Shown here piece by piece: positions 16,969-22,060 of a stretch of DNA of 28,190 nt. The notes under the pieces were generated by a model. It was given only the letters and a program-made list of their open reading frames with translations. It made no database searches and had not been told where the DNA came from. The stretch comes from a virus. The position numbers and the translations under genes are program-made. Position 1 is the stretch's first letter; each line of letters begins with the position of its first letter. The DNA lies in the IMG/VR virus record IMGVR_UViG_3300047379_000682, positions 1 through 28,190 of that record. One strand, 5' to 3'.

Positions 16969-17532
16969 TTATTTGGGGGTAGTTTGATCGGGGGTGTCAT
17001 ATCTAAACTTACGTTTATCAACCTTAAACTCATAATACTTGTTACGTTCGTTTATAGTAACCACATTCCAATCCTTTATATCACTCTTTTTGAAATTAAG
17101 TAATACATACCTTTGACCTGAAAGAAATAAAACAAACAACACATAGTCTACATCCAATTTCTCAATAGTAAACATATTAACCTTAAGAGATCTCTCACAA
17201 CCCTTAACATCAATCTTTTGATCATTAACTATTAGATCTGCATCACTAACTCCTTTTTCCTTTACAAAGGCTGAGGTAGTATAATTAACACCTTTTAAAT
17301 CAAAATGGTGTCTAACTAACAGTTCCGCTAATATTCCCTTAAAATCTGTGTAAAATTCGTTGTCAACTGGCTCATCAAACAATATTGGATGTTTGTATAA
17401 ATAACTTCTAGATTTCCAGTATAATTTTTTGTAGTGGTCTCGGTTAGCCATCACACGAGTATCTACATATAACTTCGCATGTTCAAATATACATTTTGGT
17501 ATGTTATATGGCCCTTCCAATAATTTGTCCAA
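16969..17532 (-). CDS. PD-(D/E)XK superfamily nuclease-like protein
   Basis: 187 residues. Probable active site: FKGILAELLVRHHFD (E70) then SDADLIVNDQKIDVKG (D99, then D108-x-K110). This matches the E...D...DxK layout of PD-(D/E)XK nucleases; the residue spacing suits a small restriction or recombination-type nuclease. It overlaps the GroES-like gene by 29 bases and precedes the HNH gene. Two nuclease genes side by side suggest DNA degradation, homing or anti-host activity. Substrate not predictable. Confidence 0.65.
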   Translation of the reverse strand: MDKLLEGPYNIPKCIFEHAKLYVDTRVMANRDHYKKLYWKSRSYLYKHPILFDEPVDNEFYTDFKGILAELLVRHHFDLKGVNYTTSAFVKEKGVSDADLIVNDQKIDVKGCERSLKVNMFTIEKLDVDYVLFVLFLSGQRYVLLNFKKSDIKDWNVVTINERNKYYEFKVDKRKFRYDTPDQTTPK

Positions 17533-18103
17533 GTAAGTCTTGTTGTTTCATTACATAATATTCGACTCCTTCGATTTTGTTGAGAAAAGAATTTCTTTCA
17601 TGAAACCTTACTAAATCCCCGCTATTCAAACCTAATTCATCTTCTCCTTTTAATGGCTCACCAATATGCCTTACATAACCCTCAGTCTCACTCTTCTTTG
17701 GCACACCAACATAAATAGACCCAATTTTATCTTCAATCATAAATGGCTCTATCAAAACGTGATTGGAAATAGCAGTAAGATTCCCGCCTCTTACATAACA
17801 GAAGCATTCTTCTAAATCGACAAGGTAAACGTCCCTTTCGCCTGTTACTAAATTTTCCTTATCTACTGTGAGATAATTAAAATAGACTAGATCGCCTATA
17901 AGTAACTCCTTCTTTATCCATTCGCCTCTGGTATTTTTACACCACTCTCCTCTAGGCAAAGCCACGACCTCTCCACATATTGTAACGTGATGCTCTGGAT
18001 TCCAGGTAACGTCCATAAATAGTTTTTCCCCAGTAGAAAACTCTACCTCGTCATTGTATTTTTTAGAAACCTTAACCGCTATTTTTTGACCAATCATTTC
18101 CAT
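17504..18103 (-). CDS. Protein with two GroES-like (Cpn10) modules
   Basis: 199 residues, twice the size of a normal Cpn10. The C-terminal module (about 112-195) has the clear pattern: NHVLIEPF, a mobile-loop-like region with GSIYVGVPKKSE, then EGYVRHIGEP, SGDLVRFHER and YYVMKQQDLLG. This matches GroES, where the last part reads EYLILRESDILA. The N-terminal module (about 8-105) shows a weaker copy: VKVSKKYNDEV, CGEVVALPRG, IGDLVYF. Phage GroES substitutes such as T4 gp31 work with host GroEL to fold capsid proteins, and that is the inferred role here. A tandem fusion is less common. The gene starts at ATGGAAATG just downstream of an inverted repeat. Confidence 0.75.
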   Translation of the reverse strand: MEMIGQKIAVKVSKKYNDEVEFSTGEKLFMDVTWNPEHHVTICGEVVALPRGEWCKNTRGEWIKKELLIGDLVYFNYLTVDKENLVTGERDVYLVDLEECFCYVRGGNLTAISNHVLIEPFMIEDKIGSIYVGVPKKSETEGYVRHIGEPLKGEDELGLNSGDLVRFHERNSFLNKIEGVEYYVMKQQDLLGQIIGRAI

Positions 18104-18108
18104 CGGTT

Positions 18109-18138
18109 ACAATTTATGCAATTTGAACGGTTGTTCAA
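18109..18138 (-). promoter_or_regulatory. Putative promoter with an overlapping inverted-repeat operator
   Basis: The perfect inverted repeat TTGAAC-GGTT-GTTCAA lies at 18123-18138. On the minus strand its first TTG could serve as a -33 element, with a weak -7-like TAAATTGT 19 bases on (18109-18116), directly before the GroES-like start at 18103. The repeat would then be well placed for a repressor. A GTTCAA half-site also follows the early plus-strand promoter (19568-19573). Confidence 0.4.
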
Positions 18139-18180
18139 TTAAGATGCATTAACAAGTTTTTAACAATAATATTAAGAGTT

Positions 18181-18300
18181 GGACATTATGGCTATCCTGG
18201 CTAGACAGATTGGCTACCTATCTATATATAGTATAATATATATAATATATATATAATATATAATACACTAGTATATTAAATTAAACTAATATAATACATG
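18181..18300. other. AT-rich tract with three TGGCTA repeats; possible replication origin or control region
   Basis: TGGCTA occurs at 18189-18194, 18198-18203 and 18211-18216, followed by about 80 bases made almost only of A and T (ATATATAATAT-like). Short repeats next to an unwinding-prone tract is the layout of many origins. No gene is seen in 18104-18423. The origin role is inference only; the DnaA-like gene lies 5.5 kb away. Confidence 0.3.
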
Positions 18301-18420
18301 TTTTAGTCACCCCGAATTCTTTTCAGACGTTTTAAGATAGGTTAAAAAATGGACTGGCATAAGTATACTAAAAATTAAAAAAAGTTTCTTAGATTTGCTC
18401 AGAACGTCATTGTAGATGTT

Positions 18421-18700
18421 TTTATGTGGCAACACCTAGTATATGGGGGTGAGTGGGCAAAAGGGAGACTGGAAATGAGGAACTGGGTACCCTGGCAAAA
18501 CGAGATCAAATGGCCGAAACAGTCCACCTAGGACTCAGACATACCCACCCATACCACCTGGTAACCAGTATGTTACACATTTTGCTACTGGTTCTGTAAG
18601 CCAGGAGTGTATTTTTCCCTGGCATTTGATCCAAAAGGGAAACGCTGCGACACCTGGGCCAAAAAAAATGGCTGTCGGTTTGTTAACGATGCAATGCCTT
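18421..18700 (+). ncRNA. Candidate structured RNA in a GC-rich intergenic block
   Basis: A hand count gives 119 G+C in 240 bases (18421-18660), about 50%, in an otherwise clearly AT-rich window. Nested and adjacent helices can be drawn: TATGG/CCATA (18442-18446 with 18549-18553) stacked on GTGGG/CCCAC (18453-18457 with 18544-18548), enclosing AGTCC/GGACT (18521-18525 with 18531-18535). Then an 8-bp stem AACCAGTA/TACTGGTT (18563-18570 with 18586-18593) is enclosed by CCTGG/CCAGG (18557-18561 with 18601-18605). No known family is recognised. A Trp-rich 35-codon frame (18424-18531) is the rival explanation. The strand is assumed from the downstream plus-strand genes. Confidence 0.4.
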
Positions 18701-18737
18701 GAAGATTTTGAGTACTAACAATTAAAACTAAATAACG

Positions 18738-18875
18738 ATGAATGAACAAGACGAAAATTTAAGACAAGGAAGGAGCCAACAACAATACGAAGACTCATTC
18801 AAGATATTGGAAAAGGTAGGTGATATTGGCCTGGTGATTTTTGCTATTTACATGTTGATACGTCCATGGTTGTAG
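18738..18875 (+). CDS. 45-residue membrane-anchored peptide
   Basis: The ATG follows an A-rich leader (AATTAAAACTAAATAACG) of the same kind as other genes here. The polar N-terminus (MNEQDENLRQGRSQQQYEDS) leads to one C-terminal hydrophobic segment (VGDIGLVIFAIYMLIRPWL). It overlaps the next gene by 10 bases. No family recognised. Confidence 0.6.
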   Translation: MNEQDENLRQGRSQQQYEDSFKILEKVGDIGLVIFAIYMLIRPWL

Positions 18876-19258
18876 CGAAGAAATTAGTAGAGTTATTTAG
18901 TCATCATCATAGCGTGAGTAAATACATCCGCAGCCTGGATGAGGACATACAACATAGAACGGTTATGATCTTTTTAGCATGTGCTATACGAGAGAGTGAG
19001 AATAAACAATCGTTCAGTTATTATACTATGCCAGAAGTTATATCTATTTGTGAACGTATGGGATGGTTAGCCAATAGATCTAATCAGACACCAATCTACA
19101 GGGAACATAAGAAGTTACTCGCATTAGGGTTTGTTGATAGGTTAACCAAGAAGAAGAGTTTTAAAGGTCAACAGTTTTGTGTTACCGTATATGGACGTAT
19201 ACAGTTAAGACGTATCTATAACTATCTTATTAGGGATCTTTATATTCCCTTACAGTAA
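18866..19258 (+). CDS. Unrecognised protein, possibly winged-helix DNA-binding
   Basis: 130 residues, basic. The order of segments (TVMIFLACAIRESENKQ; YYTMPEVISICERMGW; IYREHKKLLALGFVDRLTKK; GQQFCVTVYGRIQLRRIYN) looks like helices then a beta-hairpin wing, as in winged-helix regulators: x-KKLLALGFVDR is typical of the second recognition segment before a wing. It could be a regulator of the early region that begins 340 bases downstream. The fold call is a guess from pattern. Confidence 0.6.
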   Translation: MVVAKKLVELFSHHHSVSKYIRSLDEDIQHRTVMIFLACAIRESENKQSFSYYTMPEVISICERMGWLANRSNQTPIYREHKKLLALGFVDRLTKKKSFKGQQFCVTVYGRIQLRRIYNYLIRDLYIPLQ

Positions 19259-19337
19259 TTTGATAAGGTCACCCCAAAATGATCTGATAAGAAAACCCCA
19301 AAACCTTTACACGTTACGGACAATATGTAAAGCAAAA

Positions 19338-19414
19338 TGCCTGGTAGTTCAATTGGATAGAACAACAGACTTCTAATCTGTCGGTTGAGGGTTCGAATCC
19401 CTCCCAGGTAACCA
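19338..19414 (+). tRNA. tRNA-Arg (anticodon UCU)
   Basis: The full cloverleaf folds by eye. Acceptor TGCCTGG/CCAGGTA (one G-T pair); D-arm GTTC/GAAC; anticodon arm ACAGA-CTTCTAA-TCTGT with anticodon TCT; T-arm GAGGG-TTCGAAT-CCCTC; discriminator A; and an encoded CCA at 19412-19414. It would read AGA (and probably AGG), which is the arginine codon seen most in the surrounding genes. It lies between two plus-strand transcription units. Confidence 0.95.
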
Positions 19415-19436
19415 AAATACCCCCCAAATACCCCCC
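19415..19436. repeat. Perfect tandem 11-bp repeat after the tRNA
   Basis: AAATACCCCCC occurs twice back to back (19415-19425 and 19426-19436) immediately after the tRNA CCA end. Function unknown. Confidence 0.9.
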
Positions 19437-19440
19437 GCTC

Positions 19441-19475
19441 GGACGATCGTCCAAAACTTTTTTTAAATTTTTTTT
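19441..19475 (+). terminator. Palindrome plus T-tracts: tRNA terminator or operator
   Basis: The 12-bp palindrome GGACGATCGTCC (19441-19452) is followed by seven and then eight T (19458-19475). As RNA it gives only a 4-bp stem with a 4-nt loop, so termination may be weak. The perfect dyad could instead be a protein site about 80 bases upstream of the early promoter. Confidence 0.5.
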
Positions 19476-19529
19476 CCTAGGTTTTACAGGTTACGACAGC
19501 CGAAATGACGATTTTTTTTTAATTCACAT

Positions 19530-19561
19530 TTGGATGTTAACAAAATAATTCTATATATTTG
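19530..19561 (+). promoter_or_regulatory. Strong Bacteroidetes-type promoter of the ribozyme operon
   Basis: TTG (19530-19532), 21 bases, TATATTTG (19554-19561): a full match to the Bacteroidetes -33/-7 consensus TTG...TAnnTTTG. Transcription would begin near 19567, giving a leader of about 30 nt before the ATG at 19600. The GTTCAA sequence just after the -7 box may be an operator half-site (compare 18123-18138). Confidence 0.8.
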
Positions 19562-19599
19562 TACCATCGTTCAAACATTATTAATTAAAACTGAAAATC

Positions 19600-19860
19600 A
19601 TGAGAGTACAAATTTCAACTACAGCAACACAAACAGTAAAGTCTAACACTTCAAGACTTTCTTTCCTAAACATCGAAGACATCAAATTTCAAATGTCTGT
19701 TTTAAAACTAGGAATTGCTTACCACGACACAATGTCTTTTAACGCTAGATCAAATAAGGTTTATGACTTTCACACTTCTAAGCGTGATCTATACATGTCT
19801 GTTCATGGATGGTTACAAATGACAGATGTTTACCAGGAAGATTTAACCTTAAACCAATAA
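19600..19860 (+). CDS. Unrecognised early protein, first gene of the ribozyme operon
   Basis: 86 residues beginning MRVQISTTATQTVKSNTSRL; no known motif. Ser/Thr-rich N-terminus, then mixed alpha/beta (DIKFQMSVLKLGIAYHDTMS). The leader AATTAAAACTGAAAATC and the consensus promoter upstream predict strong expression early in infection. Function unknown. Confidence 0.7.
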   Translation: MRVQISTTATQTVKSNTSRLSFLNIEDIKFQMSVLKLGIAYHDTMSFNARSNKVYDFHTSKRDLYMSVHGWLQMTDVYQEDLTLNQ

Positions 19861-19892
19861 GCCATAACTAATTAATTTAAACTAAAATAAAA

Positions 19893-20171
19893 ATGACAAA
19901 TTCAAACTATTTCACAGCCTTCAACAGATTCGATAGACAAACAACATTTAACCCAATGATGATGTCTTTCATCCAAACTACGATCAACAAAATAAGTAAC
20001 GGAGGCTTCAGAGCAAGTGACCTGGTAAATTCTCTTTACGGTATCTATGACGGTTACTACTACACAAATTTAAGATCAGAGGCCAATCGTCTATACTCAC
20101 ACGATATTATGATCCTTCGAGATCTACATGCAATTGCAGACACCTTGGACTCGATAATTGCGAGAGCATAA
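19893..20171 (+). CDS. Unrecognised early protein ending at hammerhead 1
   Basis: 92 residues (MTNSNYFTAFNRFDRQTTFN at the start), rich in Asn, Tyr, Phe, Asp and Arg, predicted helical at the end (IMILRDLHAIADTLDSIIAR). No domain recognised. Its TAA is followed directly by the first base of hammerhead stem I, so the 3' end of its mRNA is predicted to be set by self-cleavage at 20220/20221. Confidence 0.7.
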   Translation: MTNSNYFTAFNRFDRQTTFNPMMMSFIQTTINKISNGGFRASDLVNSLYGIYDGYYYTNLRSEANRLYSHDIMILRDLHAIADTLDSIIARA

Positions 20172-20225
20172 GATTACTGATGAGCCTGTGAGATCCAGGC
20201 GAAACATCCTTCGGGATGTCTAATC
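20172..20225 (+). ncRNA. Hammerhead ribozyme 1 (type I)
   Basis: All core elements are present. Stem I GATTA (20172-20176) pairs with TAATC (20221-20225). Core CTGATGA is at 20177-20183. Stem II is GCCTG-TGAGATC-CAGGC (20184-20200), followed by GAA (20201-20203). Stem III starts with A20204 paired to T20219, then CATCC-TTCG-GGATG, and C20220 is the cleavage nucleotide (H17). Stem I is the open helix, so type I. The predicted cut is between 20220 and 20221. It sits between the stop at 20169-20171 and the ATG at 20250. Confidence 0.96.
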
Positions 20226-20249
20226 GAAAATTAATTTAAACTAAAACCG

Positions 20250-20504
20250 ATGTTAACATTAAGAAAATTCTACCAGGAAAATTACCCAACAGATGATATG
20301 GGATCTAAAATCAACTTAACAACTTTTGTATGCTTAATGGATTGCTTACATAGAGGAGGTAACGTGTACATCATCATTGGTGTAGAAGACAGTCTAATTA
20401 GAGAGAGATTATTTCAACACCTTGCCGACATGTTAGGCACCAACTACAACTATGTTTACAATTTATGGATGCAGGTAGATAAAGAATTATACCAGGCAAT
20501 CTGA
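20250..20504 (+). CDS. Unrecognised early protein whose stop codon lies in hammerhead 2
   Basis: 84 residues (MLTLRKFYQENYPTDDMGSK at the start; GNVYIIIGVEDSLIRERLFQ in the middle). Mixed alpha/beta; no domain recognised. The last codons (GCA ATC TGA) overlap the ribozyme: the TGA at 20502-20504 is part of the invariant CTGATGA core. The start lies 29 nt after the predicted cleavage by hammerhead 1. Confidence 0.7.
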   Translation: MLTLRKFYQENYPTDDMGSKINLTTFVCLMDCLHRGGNVYIIIGVEDSLIRERLFQHLADMLGTNYNYVYNLWMQVDKELYQAI

Positions 20505-20544
20505 TGAGATCTTTATGATCGAAACGCTGCGAAGCGTCATTGTC
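20495..20544 (+). ncRNA. Hammerhead ribozyme 2 (type I, short stem II)
   Basis: Stem I GGCAAT (20495-20500) pairs with ATTGTC (20539-20544), one G-U. Core CTGATGA is at 20501-20507. Stem II is GATC-TTTAT-GATC (20508-20520), then GAA (20521-20523). A20524 pairs with T20537, stem III is CGCT-GCGA-AGCG with a GNRA-like loop, and C20538 is the cleavage nucleotide. Its stem II sequence differs from copies 1 and 3 but pairs fully, which supports selection for structure. Cut predicted between 20538 and 20539. Confidence 0.95.
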
Positions 20545-20565
20545 AAATAATTTAAAATAAATAAA

Positions 20566-20706
20566 ATGTCAAAATCAAAATTAAAATTAGTACTAATCGC
20601 AACAGTAGTTGGAATAGCAATTACTTTCTTAGGAATAGCATTGCTATCCGCTATGGATCTTATTGAGAGACAATCTGATCTAATGAACCTTACAAACTTT
20701 AATTAA
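20566..20706 (+). CDS. 46-residue single-TM peptide
   Basis: MSKSKLKLVLIATVVGIAIT, then FLGIALLSAMDLIERQSDLM: a basic N-terminus, one strong hydrophobic segment (residues 7-28) and a polar tail, which suits an inner-membrane peptide. The start lies 27 nt after the predicted cut by hammerhead 2, with leader AATTTAAAATAAATAAA. It could be an early superinfection-exclusion or host-takeover peptide; that is speculation from topology. Confidence 0.65.
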   Translation: MSKSKLKLVLIATVVGIAITFLGIALLSAMDLIERQSDLMNLTNFN

Positions 20707-20732
20707 TTAATAAATAATCTAAACTGAAAATC

Positions 20733-20876
20733 ATGTTAAACAAAATTCAATCAATCGTAATCAATAGCCTTTTAGGATCTTTATTCACACTATGGGCACT
20801 AACATTTACAATGCTAGTCTTTCACCTGGTAACAGAAGGTGTAGATCCTAACGCAAGTTTTGGATACCTGGGATAA
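20733..20876 (+). CDS. 47-residue single-TM peptide ending at hammerhead 3
   Basis: MLNKIQSIVINSLLGSLFTL, then WALTFTMLVFHLVTEGVDPN: hydrophobic over residues 12-35, with a short polar tail. Leader AATCTAAACTGAAAATC. It shares a processed unit with the previous membrane peptide. Its TAA at 20874-20876 abuts stem I of hammerhead 3. Confidence 0.65.
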   Translation: MLNKIQSIVINSLLGSLFTLWALTFTMLVFHLVTEGVDPNASFGYLG

Positions 20877-20930
20877 ACAAACTGATGAGCCTGTGAGATC
20901 CAGGCGAAACGCTCTGCGGAGCGTCTTTGT
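20877..20930 (+). ncRNA. Hammerhead ribozyme 3 (type I)
   Basis: Stem I ACAAA (20877-20881) pairs with TTTGT (20926-20930). Core CTGATGA is at 20882-20888. Stem II GCCTG-TGAGATC-CAGGC (20889-20905) is identical to copy 1. GAA is at 20906-20908. A20909 pairs with T20924, stem III is CGCTC-TGCG-GAGCG, and C20925 is the cleavage nucleotide. Stems I and III differ from copy 1 but pair perfectly. Cut predicted between 20925 and 20926. Confidence 0.96.
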
Positions 20931-20951
20931 ATAACTAAAAAAACTATTACA

Positions 20952-21359
20952 ATGCAAACTGAAATTCAAAAATTACAAGCGATCATGAAATTACAAAACG
21001 CTCTTAACAGTCATGATTGGCATTATCAAAGATCTGAGGATCCTGGAGTATATCGAAGAGGTACAGCACAGCGTAACGAGTTAAACATTCTTATGACTGC
21101 TATAGGTAATAAAGATCTTGCTCTCTCTCTATACAATAAGGCATGTCCTTGGGTTGAGAATGAAGAGGAGGTCACCCCAAATCGTTACAGCCTAGAAGAA
21201 CAGGCCCAGGAATTACTTGAGGCAGGAGACTCACACGATGCTGCCGAAGGTAAAGGAATGATGAGAGTAATTGACGAGATTATGAGCATCATTGATTTGG
21301 ATGAACCAAAGGATGAATTGTTAGACATGATCTACTTCACTTTAAAATACAATTCATAA
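20952..21359 (+). CDS. Unrecognised early protein, helical
   Basis: 135 residues (MQTEIQKLQAIMKLQNALNS at the start), acidic, helical. The C-terminal half (GKGMMRVIDEIMSIIDLDEP) is amphipathic. No known domain. The start lies 26 nt after the hammerhead 3 cut site. The gene contains one exact GGTCACCCCAA motif at 21170-21180. It overlaps the next start by one base (TAATG). Confidence 0.7.
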   Translation: MQTEIQKLQAIMKLQNALNSHDWHYQRSEDPGVYRRGTAQRNELNILMTAIGNKDLALSLYNKACPWVENEEEVTPNRYSLEEQAQELLEAGDSHDAAEGKGMMRVIDEIMSIIDLDEPKDELLDMIYFTLKYNS

Positions 21360-21526
21360 TGGCTGTAATCACATCAAAAAAACTAGCAGAAATCCAGGAT
21401 CAAATTATAGATCTTGGTTGGGAGGCCCAAAGAATGTCATCCTCAGGACTAGAAACGTACAACAAACTTTGCAAAACATTTAAAATAGAACCAATAAAAA
21501 TCACATATAATGAAGACTCGTTTTAA
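21359..21526 (+). CDS. 55-residue unrecognised protein
   Basis: Starts MAVITSKKLAEIQDQIIDLG and ends KITYNEDSF. Predicted helix then a short strand. One-base overlap with the preceding gene and 17-base overlap with the next gene indicate translational coupling. Function unknown. Confidence 0.6.
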   Translation: MAVITSKKLAEIQDQIIDLGWEAQRMSSSGLETYNKLCKTFKIEPIKITYNEDSF

Positions 21527-21821
21527 TATTATCAGACAAAAAGTAACTACAAGAGGCGGAGGTATAGAGATCTGCCTAGAAAACCAAGGTTACCCAGGAG
21601 AAAAAATGACAGCCTACCAAAACTATTTAGGAGGCGGGATACTAGGAAGGATCGGAAACGATTGTACTATAACAGATTGGCAGCAGGATGATTTCCTGGT
21701 AGATCTTGCAGACAGTTTAGCAAAGATCATGCACAGGATGACAGCACCAATTTATTTACAAGGTGAAGAACTAGAGCAAACATTTGAACAAAATCAATCT
21801 ATGCCAATAAGTGCATACTAA
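21510..21821 (+). CDS. Unrecognised early protein
   Basis: 103 residues. The N-terminal half is beta-like with Gly-rich turns (VTTRGGGIEICLENQGYPGE; NYLGGGILGRIGNDCT); a helix follows (DDFLVDLADSLAKIMHRM). It overlaps the previous gene by 17 bases. No family recognised. Confidence 0.65.
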   Translation: MKTRFNIIRQKVTTRGGGIEICLENQGYPGEKMTAYQNYLGGGILGRIGNDCTITDWQQDDFLVDLADSLAKIMHRMTAPIYLQGEELEQTFEQNQSMPISAY

Positions 21822-21831
21822 AATTTAAACT

Positions 21832-21975
21832 ATGGCTATAACTAATGAAATATTCGAACACTACAGATCTCAACAGAGAAAGGTAGCAAAAGCAAAAGAT
21901 CTTTTAAAAGATGAAGGGTATATAGTTTACCTGAAACCTACAAAAAAGAAAAAGCAAACTGATGAGCCTGTGTAA
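21832..21975 (+). CDS. 47-residue Lys-rich protein whose end is read through hammerhead 4
   Basis: MAITNEIFEHYRSQQRKVAK, helical and basic, ending KKKKQTDEPV. The last codons (CAA ACT GAT GAG CCT GTG TAA) run through stem I, the whole catalytic core and stem II of hammerhead 4; the stop at 21973-21975 falls in its stem II loop. Ribosomes finishing this gene must therefore cross the ribozyme. Confidence 0.6.
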   Translation: MAITNEIFEHYRSQQRKVAKAKDLLKDEGYIVYLKPTKKKKQTDEPV

Positions 21976-22039
21976 CTCAGGCGAAACGAGGGAGAAATGT
22001 TTTGAACGACTCCATGATTTTTGGCTCCCTCGTCTTTGT
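21954..22039 (+). ncRNA. Hammerhead ribozyme 4 (type I, extended stem III)
   Basis: Stem I GCAAA (21954-21958) pairs with TTTGT (22035-22039), one G-U. Core CTGATGA is at 21959-21965. Stem II is GCCTG-TGTAACT-CAGGC (21966-21982), then GAA (21983-21985). A21986 pairs with T22033. Stem III is a perfect 8-bp CGAGGGAG/CTCCCTCG (21987-21994 with 22025-22032) closed by a 30-nt loop instead of a tetraloop. C22034 is the cleavage nucleotide. Cut predicted between 22034 and 22035. Confidence 0.94.
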
Positions 22040-22060
22040 ATAATAATAAAAACTGAAACA

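Noticed and set aside
18630-18660. GAAACGCTGCGA (near 18640) identical to part of hammerhead 2
   Set aside because: No CTGATGA core and no closing stems nearby; a 12-base match alone is not a ribozyme.
18479-18718. Long open frame without ATG in the GC-rich block
   Set aside because: High GC reduces stop codons by chance; only a 16-codon ATG frame (18668-18718) remains, without supporting features.
21962-22060. Longer start (ATG 21962) for the zinc-knuckle gene at 22061
   Set aside because: The added 33 codons coincide with hammerhead 4 and are explained by it; the ATG at 22061 has the usual A-rich leader.
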